Notes under the pieces: generated by a model
What the model was told of the DNA's origin: nothing
What the model saw: the letters and a program-made list of their open reading frames with translations, nothing else
The model's database searches: none
NCBI GenBank assembly: GCA_038501785.1
Contig: JBAMJR010000189.1
Span: 2,255,501-2,319,500, forward strand
DNA length: 64,000 nucleotides
Reading direction: 5' to 3'
From: Myoxocephalus aenaeus
Lineage: Eukaryota > Chordata > Actinopteri > Perciformes > Cottidae
Shown: piece by piece, positions 11,505-21,479 of the stretch
How positions within the stretch are numbered: the first letter of the stretch is position 1
Layout: each line of letters begins with the position of its first letter
Translations under genes and position numbers: made by a program

Positions 11505-14500
11505 TAATATGCTTAAAGAGAAAAAACATCCAACATCACAACTTTCCATGGGTTTTCATTTATTTTGTTATAAAAAGGGTTGGCAACTCATTCCCCTCAT
11601 CCATCAGGAAGGGAGTCGAGAACAGCTTGATTTCTTTCTCAATGGCAGAAAAATCTTGGAAGCGCTTACTGAGTTCTGTCATGAGATGTGATGACAGACA
11701 CATATTTCCTCATTTTAGCAGAAACCTCTGGAAAACCTTCTCTGATTTCAGACAACGTCGGGAAGTGTGTGCAGTGTTGAAGTTGTGTCTCAAAGAGACA
11801 GAGCTTCACACAGAATGCAGCGCAGTGCAGCTGGTTTTAAGGAGAGTTTTATCCAATCAGATGTTTTTCTCCTGTGTCTCTATGGGAGCAAAGCAGTTTA
11901 AGCAGGCCTTTGCAGATTAACGTACACGTTGTGCTTGATTGTCATGGACTTCAACAAATCAGATCTTTAGTTTGATAAGCTGGGTGTATTCTTTGACGTG
12001 CAGCGCCTGCGAAATGGTGTGGGCGTATATGATTGGTCAGTGGCCCAGCGTGTCCATTAACATGCGCTGTGATTAGTCAGTGGGGCAGCGTGACTTCTGT
12101 CAACGAAACTACTAGAAACTTATAGCTTTTACCTAGAACCTAGACGCTACCTTGAAGCTCAGGCTAAAGCCTGAGAAACAGACTTGCTGGTGGATTTATT
12201 GATGACGCCTGGGCATGTGGTGAGTGAAATGCTGGTTGTGTTACTTGTTTTACATCTGCAGTCGTATTTAATCATAAACAAGCCACAGCGCTGTTGTTGC
12301 TGCTGGTCGAGCTGGGACTGGGGCCGCGCCACTCCCCTCACCACGGTGCAGCAGCTGCGCCAGAGATGTCTTGTGTTTTAGTCTTGTTGGATTGTTTTGT
12401 TATAACTAAATGTGACTGGTTGTTGATTTGGACAACATGCATTGTTGTTGACCCGACGGGGTTGGGTTGGTCAAGTCAGTCAGCCAGGATGCACAACAAC
12501 GCGAGGCGAGTTAATGCTTTTTTAAGAGCAAGACATATTGATTTAAATATTGAGAGAGGAGCAGCGAATGAATCACTAGGTATTTTTCTTAAAGAATCAT
12601 TTACATTTAACAACATCAACAAACTAGGGCCAAAACTCAACAATGATTATGGGATGTTGATCATTCTGCTCTCAGATCCATTACCAGAGAGTACTATTGG
12701 TTTGTCCTCTGGCCCAGTATATACTATATATGTATCTATACTATATACCCCTTATTGGACATTCAACCCCCTTCTTAACATCCATGCTATGGAACATTTA
12801 CTCCAATCCACTTTACCTCCACAAGTACTTCTTTAGTTGGAGGTTCCGTGTTGCTTATTCATTCTCACGTGACAGAATGGTCGAGCACAAAGTGGCAGCG
12901 AAACAATTCAATTCTGTTCTAATCTATTGCTTGTCGAGAACATCCCATAAAGCAGTGCACTCACCTGGGAGTTGATTTTGATGGTAGCAATGTCTGACTT
13001 TTTGTCAATATCTTTGATGTTGGCTTCATATACATCCCCATTATGCATCTGGACCTGCAGGGAAGAATGGAAGAAGTTTAACATCTCAAATGAAAGTCAT
13101 AGAATAGGATTAGGTTTGATTCATATCTATGAAGTCAGCTTTGTATCAGATATAGTATATATAATACTCACTTTTCTGCACTATGCACCTTATAAATAAT
13201 CTAGTTATAGTTAATAGTTTAGTTGTGTTTAAGCCAATGGTGGTTCAACCAGATATATTTTTTTAAGGCCATTACCAATATCTTGAATTTGCAAATAGCC
13301 AGTATTGGTGCCAATGTTGAACTTTTATATATTTTTTCATTTGAGTGCAAAACATTGACAAGTACTGAGGATGTAATCTTGTTACGGTGCATACACCCAC
13401 GAAAGAAATCTCATAATTGTTTTCTTTCTGAGAGTAAGAAGAGAAGCTCCATATTAACGCCTGTGTTTTAAGTATAGAGCTGGGGTCAGGGCGTGGTTAG
13501 CCTAGCTTAGCATGAAGATGTGGAAGTGGAGGGAAACGGCCACTGAGATAAACAGATTTTTTCTGAAATAGTTCCAACGTGTAACTCCTCCTAAAACCAA
13601 AATGTGTCGCCTTTACATTCCTATATGCAGATAAAAGATACAACATGTTCAACGACAGCCTGACTCCAGCTCTGTAGTTGTTCAATACAATTTCAATACA
13701 ACTTGAGTTGACTTCGTAAGGATTAAGCATGTGAGAAGGTCGTGACTCGTGAGCATTTAAAGTGAAGCATAAATGATTAAAACAGTATTTCATCACCTTG
13801 AGGTGCTGTTGACCGGACACTGGTGTGGTGCTGGACACCACGTGGGCGTTGGTAACAATCAGTCCGTTATCTGACATCACAAACCCAGATCCACTAGACA
13901 GAGGGATGTTCCGACCAAAGAGAGGATGCCTGTGGTGTGAATAAAGCAATCGTTTCCAATGAGCTGAACCACCTCACAGAAAGAAGATGTGCTGCTGATC
14001 ATTTTGTTTGTCCCATGATCTCCAGTTTAAGGCTTGTTTGGACATGGTTTCAGTCTCAATATGTCAGAGTAGGCACCACTTTGATGAGCATATATTACAT
14101 GTACTTTATGAAAACTATTTGATAAACCGAAAGCCAAAGTTATATTCTAAAATGTATTTTACAAGTTGACCTTTTAAAGTCACATGTCACACAACCACAG
14201 TCAGTACCTGAGGAAGAGCTCGATGTGGACCACAGCAGGGGCGATTTTCTCCACCACGTCGGCTATGAAGTTGAACTTGTAACGAGGACTGGCAGCATTA
14301 AAAGGACCTATACTGGCAAGAAGAATTATGTATTTTAATAAACAGTCAACACCTTAATATAGGAATAATCAAATCAAGACTGACATAAGCAAGAAGAAAA
14401 CATTTTCTATGAATCTAACCAGGAAGATAATAATCCCGGGATACTATCTCAATGTCATGAACTGAAAGGATTGATCTACAGAGGAACCGATAGTGATATC

Positions 14501-15650
14501 TTCCATTCACGACGTGTATTGACAGAATCCACACAACATACAAACATACTACAACATACAAACTAGGCAGCTAGCTCATTTTTGACACTTTCAGGCCTCC
14601 ATACGAAATGGTTTAGTTGCCACTATCAGAGGTTGTTAACCTCTGATAGTGGCAACTAAACCATTTTACACTGAGTCCTCTGACTGACTTCCTGATGTGC
14701 AGTGAACACAGGAGAGTGAATCTAGGTCAGGACATTGCAAAAGCAGTCCCCTCTGTTCCACTACCCAGACATTAACAAACCCACCTGATGGCACAATCCT
14801 GGCCCTGCTTATGGAAAACCCAGATCGCTTTGCCAGAATCATAACCTCCTTCACTGCTCGACCAGTAATAACGGCTTACATGCCGTCCCTCCAGCTGCAC
14901 TGTACACTGCGGAGCCACGTCGGCCTTTGAGGAAACTGTGGTTTGTGATTTTAGACTGAAACCAGAATCTCAAATGACCGAATGGCAGAATCCAAACCAA
15001 AGGCAGAAGCCAGTGGGTTTACATTACTGGTCTTTACATTACTGGTCTTTACATTATCATATTTCTTATTACACAGCCTTTACATATTATTCAATCACCG
15101 TTCAAATATTTTGAAAAAAGGGGAAAAAACGTATTCATGAATAAAGCTCCACAAAGCTGAGCTGCAGAGTCTGTGATTATTACGCTACAAGCTGTCCACC
15201 TCGCACGCAATCATTTGATCCACTGGTATTAAGTGCAGCTCACATAGCAGGAGTAAAGCCTTGCCCAGAGTCAAAATGTTTCTTTGTTTCCATTAATAAG
15301 GTAATGTTCACTTTCATAAGAAAGAGAGAAAACACTGCTGTTGCTGCTGGTAGAGACTTCAAATAAATGACCAGCTGTTTGAAACCACACATTTGAAAAC
15401 TGTCCTGACCTGCATGGAATCACTTAGGCTTGTCATTTGGGAAAGACTCGAGAATAAAACTGTACGATACATATTTAAGTTGATTAATCAAGGTTTTAAA
15501 GCTCAACTACTGATTTGGGGGAGAAACTTTCTTGGGAAAAAAAGATGCTGAATGATTAACCACGAGCGATTTGGGAGTTGGGACTTGCAGGTCGGTCACC
15601 CATATATTTTTAGTTAACCACGCCCGTAAGCATGCAATGCTCCAGTGACA

Positions 15651-15733
<83 letters not shown>

Positions 15734-15856
15734 CAGCAAAATACCCTTTAAACCTAGAGAAAATAAAGGGTTTGTGATCAAAGGGAAATGTAAATAGAGT
15801 CTGCCACAACTCTGGGCTGCAGGGACTTCCTGTTTCCTCAGTTGATATCTCCCATT

Positions 15857-15930
<74 letters not shown>

Positions 15931-16573
15931 GCAGAGGATGATTGGAACAGTCAGCAGCAATCTGTTTCATTCATCAGCACCAAACAGACCAGATGCCGTC
16001 CGTCTGTCCGTCCAGCGCATCATATCCTGGCCTGACATGTACGATATGTATGTACAGTATGTACATATAAAATATGTGTTGTCCTTAAAGGATGGTTCCA
16101 AAAGTTGTCTCTGACCCCCCTGGCCGTTCCACTAGTATGAGCATCAGGCAAATGTAACAAAAGTAACAAATGTAACAATTAATTATAACACATCGCTATG
16201 TTTTAAACACAAAAAATAAGATCATTGCCTGACAAATTGCAGGAATTGATCAGCTGATGATGATTTCATTTTAAAACTCAGTATGCACATTACATTCATT
16301 TGTATGTGTATTGCAATGTGTGGAGTCAAACGGTGGAATTCTCTGGGGAATCGTTTTAAATGGTATTCAACTATTAACTGACGTAAGAAAATACGAGCTT
16401 GACGAGTGAAGAGTGTGTTTAGTCTTTTAGCTTCAACACACTAAAGCTCGTAAATGTAAAAAGCAACAAAACTCTCTGCAAGTGGACTTTCACAGCGAAC
16501 AGAGCTGAACTCTGGCTGGACGAGATGAAGCTGCCGGTCTCTTTGTTTGGTGCAGTGTGGCGAATGAGCTGGT

Positions 16574-16652
<79 letters not shown>

Positions 16653-16877
16653 TAAAGGGTAAAACAACATGCAGTGAAGGAAGGATGATTATTTAGTGGC
16701 TTGTAACTTTTCTGCCCGTTTAGGTTTGAATGGAGACAGTAGTCTAATAAATCCTGGAGTGCTGTGGGCAAGAGCATGTATATCAGTGTGACAGAGGAAA
16801 TGAGGAACATGTGCACACGTGAGAGAAGAGAAGGAGCGTAAACCAGCAGATGCTGTAGACGGTCCACAAGATACTGG

Positions 16878-16935
<58 letters not shown>

Positions 16936-17005
16936 TCTGCCGTCATGCTCGCCATATTTATTATCACCGCCAGGTCGTAAGCCTGTGGGGAGATCATGCG
17001 TTTGG

Positions 17006-17082
<77 letters not shown>

Positions 17083-18767
17083 TGTCTATCTGTCTGTCCA
17101 CAGCTAATCTGCCCTACTGCTGGACCCATTAGTCTGGTATTTATTGTGTGCTCGTTTCAAGGCCCTCGTGGTTGCGGTGATTCGCAATTTTTGAAAAACA
17201 GATTTTATTGACTGTATTATACTGCAGGTGGATGCTGACTCCTCGCTCCTCCTAACGGTAGCAAAGGGCATATCTTACAATCAGATCGGCTAAAAACAAC
17301 CGTTAGAAACCTCTAGAATGTAGATCTGCCCCCCTTTACAAGGGGAAAAGAGGAACGTTGTTTACAGGGAAAGGCCTGCACATGAACTCTGTGTTTGGGT
17401 TGCGGGAATTATGTCAGGACAGAACAACATCTTTTTACAGGAGGTGTAGTTAATTCCTGCTGTTTGCTATGCTCCAAATAACTGGTCCTGGCCTGCTTTA
17501 ACAGGCTATTAATCCCGCACCTGCCCTCCAACCAGTGTTTATTGCTGCTGTGAATCATTACTCTGGGGACCAAGTCTTATTAATCTGGCTCTTATTAATG
17601 TGGAGACAGTTGAGGAAAGCCACAGGGCGGTTTGTTGAGGGCCGGACCCCACACTCCCTCCATGAGAAACACATTTCTACAACAGTAAAAGCAGACTGAG
17701 GATCACTTGTGGCCTTAGAAATAGCAGTTAGTAAAAACAACTGTTATTGGCGTCACTAAACTGCTAAAGGGCAGAATATTTTTTCTTCTGGTGTTTTTTG
17801 TTACCAAACAGAAGAAGACGTGTCCGCCAAGAGAGGCAGACGTATTTGGCTAAATGTAAACAAAAGTGTCTTAAATCTCACTTGGAATTGAACCGGATTC
17901 ACTTGAAATGACGGCTGTATTGACACATTTTGTTTCTTTTAACGGCGCAACAACATAATTAGTGACACAAAAAGACTTGGCAGCGCTCTCTGGTGGACAA
18001 ACTATGTAAAGGCAGCGTATCCTCACAAAACGATGTGTATGATGGAAAGAAATACGTGGTTACGTTGAAAAACTACTCTGTGAGGTTGAGGACAAGATCA
18101 TGGCTCGGGTTAAAACAACTACCTAAGTAGCATTACTTCAGTATGGAATTTGCGGAACAAATTATGTAACGTTTGGCTAAATTAACTACTCACTTTATGG
18201 TTTGGTCTCCTTGTTTTTCTTAATATCGTTTATTTTTTGAAGATAATATAACAGAAGTAAAGTAGTTTTTGGAAAGGGCTCTTTAGGATCCTACACACAC
18301 CTGGTCCGGCCCTGTCCAGCTCTCTCTTGAGCCACCCATGCGTACATCGTACCTGTGCTGTTCTCACACGGGCCCTTCTGGACCTGCGTGATGGCAGGCA
18401 GTGCCTGCTGCTGCGCCTTCCTGCTAGTGGCCTTCAGCTGGCACACGTTGCCGTACGTCTTCCCGTCGCTCCCGCACACGTCCTGGCGGAACCTGCACCG
18501 ACAGATGCCCTTGGACAGCCGCTTACCCGCCGGGTGTTTGCACTCCAGCGCGTCCCCGCACGGCAGGTCGTCCTTGCGGCCGCACGGCTCTCCCTCCGCC
18601 GGGGCGCACACCAGGCAGCAGTTGCAGCGGTCCGGCACGTAGCCGCTGGGGCAGCCGGGACTCGGGCAGGTACTCACGTCGCACCGCGTCGGACACTTGT
18701 CTTTGGGCTCTGCGCCGGAAGACTCCTTGAGGAACAGGAACACGGCTGCGTACAGGAGGATCTGCAT
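36..18767 (-). CDS. htra3: HtrA serine peptidase 3 (partial, 5 exons in window)
   Basis: Secreted trypsin-like serine protease of the HtrA family. Exons on the minus strand: 18353-18767, 14208-14307, 13797-13929, 12965-13054, 36-230. All junctions are GT/AG and the phases agree, giving 311 residues. Order: signal peptide (about 1-19), cysteine-rich IGFBP module, Kazal-like module to about residue 136, then the protease domain. The catalytic His is in TNAHVV (about residue 201) and the Asp in KSDIATI (about 237). The serine exon (GNSGG) and the PDZ domain should lie beyond the left edge. I chose HTRA3 over HTRA1 because exon 1 has the CDVS-CPSP-CP-GYVPD-CNCCLVC pattern, the start of the protease domain reads LRHPLFGRN, and sh3tc1 is the next gene, as in human 4p16.1. 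The introns hold a BEL/Pao element, LINE debris and several microsatellites. The exons show no break. Confidence 0.95.
537..1421 (+). mobile_element. L2/Maui-like LINE, 3' end
   Basis: The 5' part reads as the decayed C terminus of a LINE ORF2 (FKSRLKTFLFDSAY, near 570-630). The 3' tail has the fish L2-type ending (gatgttgggctatataaa) followed by GAATT-type repeats (1399-1421). A second copy of the same tail is at 29768-29905. The middle contains a GC-rich tandem segment (see 851-1060). 5'-truncated, as usual for LINEs. Confidence 0.7.
851..1060. repeat. GC-rich tandem repeat (ggaaccggtcctgcc units)
   Basis: Repeated units of ccatgg-atggctgcctggaaccggtcctgcc with an inner cccgggtcctgc 12-mer. 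They lie within the LINE 3' region and make spurious Pro/Gly-rich ORFs on both strands. Confidence 0.7.
2325..2396. repeat. (AT)n microsatellite
   Basis: About 36 uninterrupted AT units in an htra3 intron. Confidence 0.95.
2688..3564. mobile_element. Fold-back element with ~300-bp inverted arms
   Basis: Left arm 2688-2989 (starts gtcagaatgggac) and right arm 3295-3564 (ends gtcccattctgac) are inverted copies with a few differences and one short indel near 2948-2972. They flank an unrelated spacer of about 305 bases. The arms are rich in acaaatgcacaca-type motifs. The structure suits a fold-back non-autonomous DNA transposon. No clear target duplication was found and no family is recognised. 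Confidence 0.75.
3819..4286 (+). repeat. BEL/Pao 5' LTR (with insertion)
   Basis: Starts TGTTGGAGCTTC and ends GAGCCGCTACA. Collinear with the 3' LTR except for an insertion at 4037-4266; about 238 bases without it. Confidence 0.88.
4037..4266. mobile_element. 230-bp insertion in BEL 5' LTR
   Basis: The 3' LTR reads uninterrupted from TTTAAATAG to GTTAAGG where the 5' LTR has this segment. It starts aaaagaaaagaaacatgcac and contains ttaatccccttggggaaatt, a motif common in fish repeats. It has no obvious target duplication or inverted termini. Family not recognised. Confidence 0.7.
4422..4507. repeat. 12-bp tandem repeat (gctggtcgcgtc)x7
   Basis: Seven perfect copies inside the BEL leader. 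They read as VASL or ATRP repeats in spurious ORFs on the two strands. Confidence 0.9.
5311..5523. repeat. 45-bp minisatellite, ~4.7 copies
   Basis: Units start at 5311, 5356, 5401, 5446 and 5491 (aaaataaaatgataaagtgc..). Adjacent copies differ at one to three bases. The unit is a multiple of three, so it makes a repetitive ORF (MIKCTFQVNKGLQN), which is not taken as a gene. A single unit of the same sequence is in the second hAT copy near 46582-46627. Confidence 0.92.
5590..6475. mobile_element. Non-autonomous hAT element nested inside the BED-hAT
   Basis: Inverted termini CAGGGGTGGGCAAAC and GTTTGCCCACCTCTG, flanked by an exact 8-bp duplication AGCTAGAC (5582-5589 and 6476-6483). No transposase. 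It contains a large internal palindrome (arms about 6030-6138 and 6168-6273) and AT-rich repeats at 6340-6395. The copy at 45963-46641 keeps the unfilled site (tatcagctagaccctcgt on the complement, near 46478-46496). Confidence 0.92.
6030..6273. repeat. Large palindrome inside the nested hAT
   Basis: Arms of roughly 105 bases. The core arms, 6051-6116 and 6189-6254, are nearly perfect inverted copies (e.g. cgaaaagcctaaaagagcgc and its complement). The loop region is also partly self-complementary (ttctgcagcag / ctgctgcagcag). Confidence 0.9.
6535..6798 (-). pseudogene. BED-type zinc finger of hAT transposase (fragment)
   Basis: Minus-strand frame starting MNDKTLMNGKFTFKKL with KVVCAICHCELSYHRSLSSL and YHLMAKH, i.e. 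C-x2-C and H-x4-H ligands of a BED finger. After about 55 residues the ancestral frame shifts: 6487-6598 continues it in another frame (MDDFGQKHMDTTTKNKLIAA). The catalytic core is absent. Confidence 0.85.
9702..9940 (+). repeat. BEL/Pao 3' LTR
   Basis: Matches 3819-4286 without the insertion and ends GAGCCTCTACA, directly followed by the TACAC duplication. Confidence 0.87.
10539..10569. repeat. Perfect 15-bp inverted repeat, 1-base loop
   Basis: ggaagtatttggtgt, g, acaccaaatacttcc. An outer repeat gagttggaag / cttccaactc continues at 10534 and 10576-10585. In an htra3 intron. Confidence 0.93.
10640..11322 (+). mobile_element. Decayed non-LTR retrotransposon RT fragment
   Basis: Around 11058-11190 the plus strand shows frame-broken traces of a LINE reverse transcriptase: a NYRPIS-like block (LNHYQPIS) and PHQSGFRPLHHS, and later FQNYLSERPKS near 11295-11320. 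Boundaries are uncertain. Confidence 0.55.
11324..11440. mobile_element. hAT-like terminus (fragment)
   Basis: Starts caggggcgtccaaactttttt, a typical hAT end, and continues ...gagggccacaaac. No matching second end was found before 12200, so extent is unknown. Confidence 0.4.
11442..11500. repeat. (AT)n microsatellite
   Basis: About 29 AT units. Confidence 0.95.
12965..13054 (-). CDS. htra3: htra3 exon 4: catalytic aspartate
   Basis: 90 nt (30 codons) starting VQMHNGDVYEANIKDIDKKS and continuing DIATIKINSQ. The Asp of SDIATI is the second triad residue. The acceptor is CCCTGCAG and the donor GTGAGT, both strong. Confidence 0.95.
13797..13929 (-). CDS. htra3: htra3 exon 3: catalytic histidine
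   Basis: 133 nt. Encodes HPLFGRNIPLSSGSGFVMSD and then GLIVTNAHVVSS; the His of TNAHVV is the first residue of the catalytic triad. The acceptor CACCACAG and donor GTGATG fit the phases of exons 2 and 4. Confidence 0.94.
14208..14307 (-). CDS. htra3: htra3 exon 2: start of protease domain
   Basis: 100 nt encoding the linker and the start of the protease domain, including YKFNFIADVVEKIAPAVVHI, which is nearly invariant in HTRA1 and HTRA3. The acceptor is CCAGTATAG just before 14307 and the donor is GTACTG at 14207. Using this acceptor, rather than an AG 14 bases further in, keeps the frame with exon 1. Confidence 0.93.
14606..14666. repeat. Perfect 29-bp inverted repeat, 3-base loop
   Basis: aaatggtttagttgccacta.. 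(14606-14634), loop gtt, and its exact complement (14638-14666). It lies in htra3 intron 1, 300 bases from exon 2 on the transcript's 3' side. No transposon termini or duplication are visible. Confidence 0.96.
15653..15731. repeat. (TG)n microsatellite
   Basis: About 39 TG units in htra3 intron 1; (CA)n in the transcript. Confidence 0.95.
15858..15929. repeat. (TG)n microsatellite
   Basis: About 36 TG units in htra3 intron 1. Confidence 0.95.
16571..16649. repeat. (GA)n microsatellite
   Basis: About 39 GA units with one early interruption; (TC)n in the htra3 transcript. Confidence 0.95.
16881..16933. repeat. (TG)n microsatellite
   Basis: About 26 TG units in htra3 intron 1. Confidence 0.95.
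17008..17081. repeat. (TG)n microsatellite
   Basis: About 37 TG units followed by tctgtctatctgtctg. Confidence 0.95.
18353..18767 (-). CDS. htra3: htra3 exon 1: signal peptide, IGFBP and Kazal-like modules
   Basis: ATG at 18767-18765 opens a hydrophobic leader (MQILLYAAVFLFL), then 12 or more cysteines in the IGFBP pattern (CPTRCDVSTCPSPGCPSGYV) and a Kazal-like segment (CRCRFRQDVCGSDGKTYGNV). The exon ends in phase 1 at a GTACGA donor (18352). In family members the N-terminal modules are dispensable for proteolysis. The sequence around and upstream of the start is GC-rich, as expected for a 5' UTR or promoter. Confidence 0.95.
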
Positions 18768-19975
18768 TCTTAACGGACGATTTTAGAGACGAAGGAAGCC
18801 GAAGAGAAGTTTACGCGGAGATCACATTCCCCGGCTCCGCACTGCTCATCACTTTATGGACACTTTGCAGAAAGAGATCCACACGCACGGAAGACAGAAA
18901 GACAAATGTCCCCTGAGAAATGCAAAATGCATCAGAATAAAGTGATCCCGATATGGAAAATTGGACGGTGAGCTTTTTATTGTTATTTTGCAGCCGTGCG
19001 TAATTGCGCGTGAACCAGCTGTAGGCAGAGAGTATCCAGTGGAGAGAGACTGGGTGTGGGAGCCTCTCGCAGCGAGGCAGGCCGGAGAGAGGGAGGGGAT
19101 GTGGGCGGAGATGTGGGCGGCAGCTGCCTCTCCGCAGATGTTGGCAACACTGCTGTTACCGCGTATGACCTCAGAATGAGACGTTCAGGTCACATTCGGT
19201 CTTCAGACACTTCTGGCAGGTCTAGTAGGAACAGTAATGAGGGAGGCTGTTTAAGTTCTAGAAATACGTGAGTTCCATAAACGCACCAAGCGTTTTCTAT
19301 GAATTTAAATTGATTCCATGTATCCCGTTAAAGTGGCAACAGCAACGTCGTCTTTATTAGTTGTACACCTTTTTATTGCACTGATTGTTTTATAGTGTCA
19401 CTGTTAGGAATATTTGACTGCTTATGAAGTCAGTGTCTCAAATTAATACTGATGCCTCTATACAACCTTCATAAGTAAACCAGACCTTCAGAGAGGAGAT
19501 TGGCTGTTTCTATACGTCACTGGGTCGGATTTCTGAGCAAAATCAGATACAATCCTACAGGTTCACCAGACACTCCTCCAGCTCGTATTGCTGAGCCCGC
19601 TGGATGGAAGGGGGACACAGGAGAACCAGAACCAGGACTGAGCGAAGCAGACTATCAATATATAGGTATGTGCTGCAGTAAAATGAGAGGTTTTCTAAAG
19701 AGTCTGATGCTCTAAAACACCTTTGTCCACAGGCACCGCCAAAATCACCACAATATGACAGTTCCTCCTAGTAACTTTAAACGTTCCATAGATGCTCAGA
19801 ATGTAACAGGTATCCACTTTCTCAACCAATGAGACAGAACTCAGCTTCATGTTCTCGCTACTTTTTTTCTTCTTTCTTTCCAAAACATGAAGTCATTCTT
19901 TGGTGGAGACTGGTGATATGTGGACGTGCTTACATACTGTCCCCTTGTAAGGGCAATTTAAGACGACCAGACCAT
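18768..19975. other. htra3 5' flank
   Basis: Presumed 5' UTR and promoter of htra3 (minus strand), moderately GC-rich to about 19150, with a direct repeat of gatgtgggcgg at 19098-19119. No TATA box or other element can be named with confidence; ORFs here are short and not conserved-looking. Confidence 0.4.
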
Positions 19976-20093
<118 letters not shown>

Positions 20094-20814
20094 CTTTTAA
20101 AGGTGCTGGTGCTTTACAGTTCACTCCAGAGGTGATTCAGATTTTTTCTTCTTCTACTTCCTGTGAGAAAAGGAAACCTAGAGCAGCTGTGGCTAAACAT
20201 ACATTTATTTTCTCAAGACAAACTGTGTTCTCATGACCGAAGTGTTACCCTCTCAAAAAAAAAAGTTTCATGTTTCAAACTCTTGGTTTGACTTGTATTC
20301 AATAACTAAATCAAATCTACTTACAGTTCAACAAGCAAAAACCTTGTCAAATAAATGACATGATGCAATGTGATCATCACAAAGACATTTATTGATCATG
20401 TGTATGTAAACCTGAACAGACAACAAGTCGTGGAACAAATCAAGCTAATACAACTAATTTAAAGACTCAAGTCAGGCGTATTAACACAAAAATAACTAAT
20501 AATTCAATTTTTCTACAAAAACAAGGGCTGAGAAATGAGAAAAGAAATTTGATAAATAATATGTGGTATAAAATAAATACACTGCTTAATAAACCGCAAA
20601 CCTGAATATTTAAGACAGTAAAAGTGAGGTTTTTACTTTCTTTGGAGAATATCTGTGTGTGCACAATTATTGGGCAACTATTAGTGTGTAGACAAGTGTG
20701 CAGACAATTCAAAATAATACTTTTCAAATTAAATAAACTGTAAATAACATTTTAATAAAGTGCAAATTAAAATATAGCCTTATGATGTGAATGATATGCT
20801 TCAGCAGTAATTTT

Positions 20815-21476
20815 TGCAGAACAAGAAGGTGCTCTTCATATCTGTGACAGCTTTCACAGCACATTTGGAGTTGCCCGTCAGTGACACGACAGGCCTTTTC
20901 TGCATCTGGAGCCCATCGTCCTTTCGCTTGAAAAATCCCACCGGCTTTCTCACGAGCGTTGGGTGTTTGGTCTCTAGATACCGCTTTAGCTTTGAAGCCT
21001 TCAGTGCTGCGTTAGCTAGCGAGGCTAGCGTCAGTGAGGCTAGCGTTAGCTAGCGCTATCCCACACTCCACACACTGGGCTCAGGGCTCTGCCTCATTAC
21101 CGCCGCTCACAAAGGCCTACTTCGTGAAGTCAGGATTATACTTGCACAAACATTTAGAAGTTTGGGGAGTGTTCGGCAGCACTTTCGTCTTCATTTTTTC
21201 GTTTTAAATACTTCCCTATAACTTTCGCTACAGGCAACCTAGCAGCTGGCTGAGTTTCTTCTTCTGCATATTGGAGCTTGTTAAACAACTGACTGACACA
21301 TTACCGCCACCAAGTGATGGGACGCTATATTGTAACTGAGTGTCTCGTGGATAACAGTAATAGCTCTGCTGTCTTCAATTGATAACCTATGCGTTCCCGC
21401 GGCCCTCGTGGCCCACAGGTGAAAAACAGAAATTTTTGGCGGCCCTCTAGGTGGCCCTATGGTTAAGAATCACTGC
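20815..21476 (-). mobile_element. hAT (SCAND3/ZBED-like) transposon fragment
   Basis: The minus strand at about 20819-21010 encodes ASKLKRYLETKHPTLVRKPV and GFFKRK, the BED-finger end of SCAND3/ZBED-type hAT transposases, followed by a short degenerate stretch. The presumed terminus is at 21476, where the plus strand reads ggttaagaatcactg. The catalytic part is missing. A gctagcg-type direct repeat lies at 21011-21055. Confidence 0.65.
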
Positions 21477-21479
21477 GTT

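Noticed and set aside
12159..12836. Overlapping ORFs on both strands
   Set aside because: No motif, splice context or family resemblance; probably old repeat sequence.
15507..17211. ORFs with long His-Thr, Cys-Val or Ser-Leu runs
   Set aside because: They are translations of (CA)n, (TG)n and (GA)n microsatellites on both strands, not genes. The same applies at 19829-20236, 28752-29105, 39697-40155 and 43681-44184.
18353..18767. htra1 instead of htra3
   Set aside because: The cysteine-module sequence, the LRHPLFGRN segment and the adjacent sh3tc1 fit HTRA3; recalled HTRA1 differs at these places.
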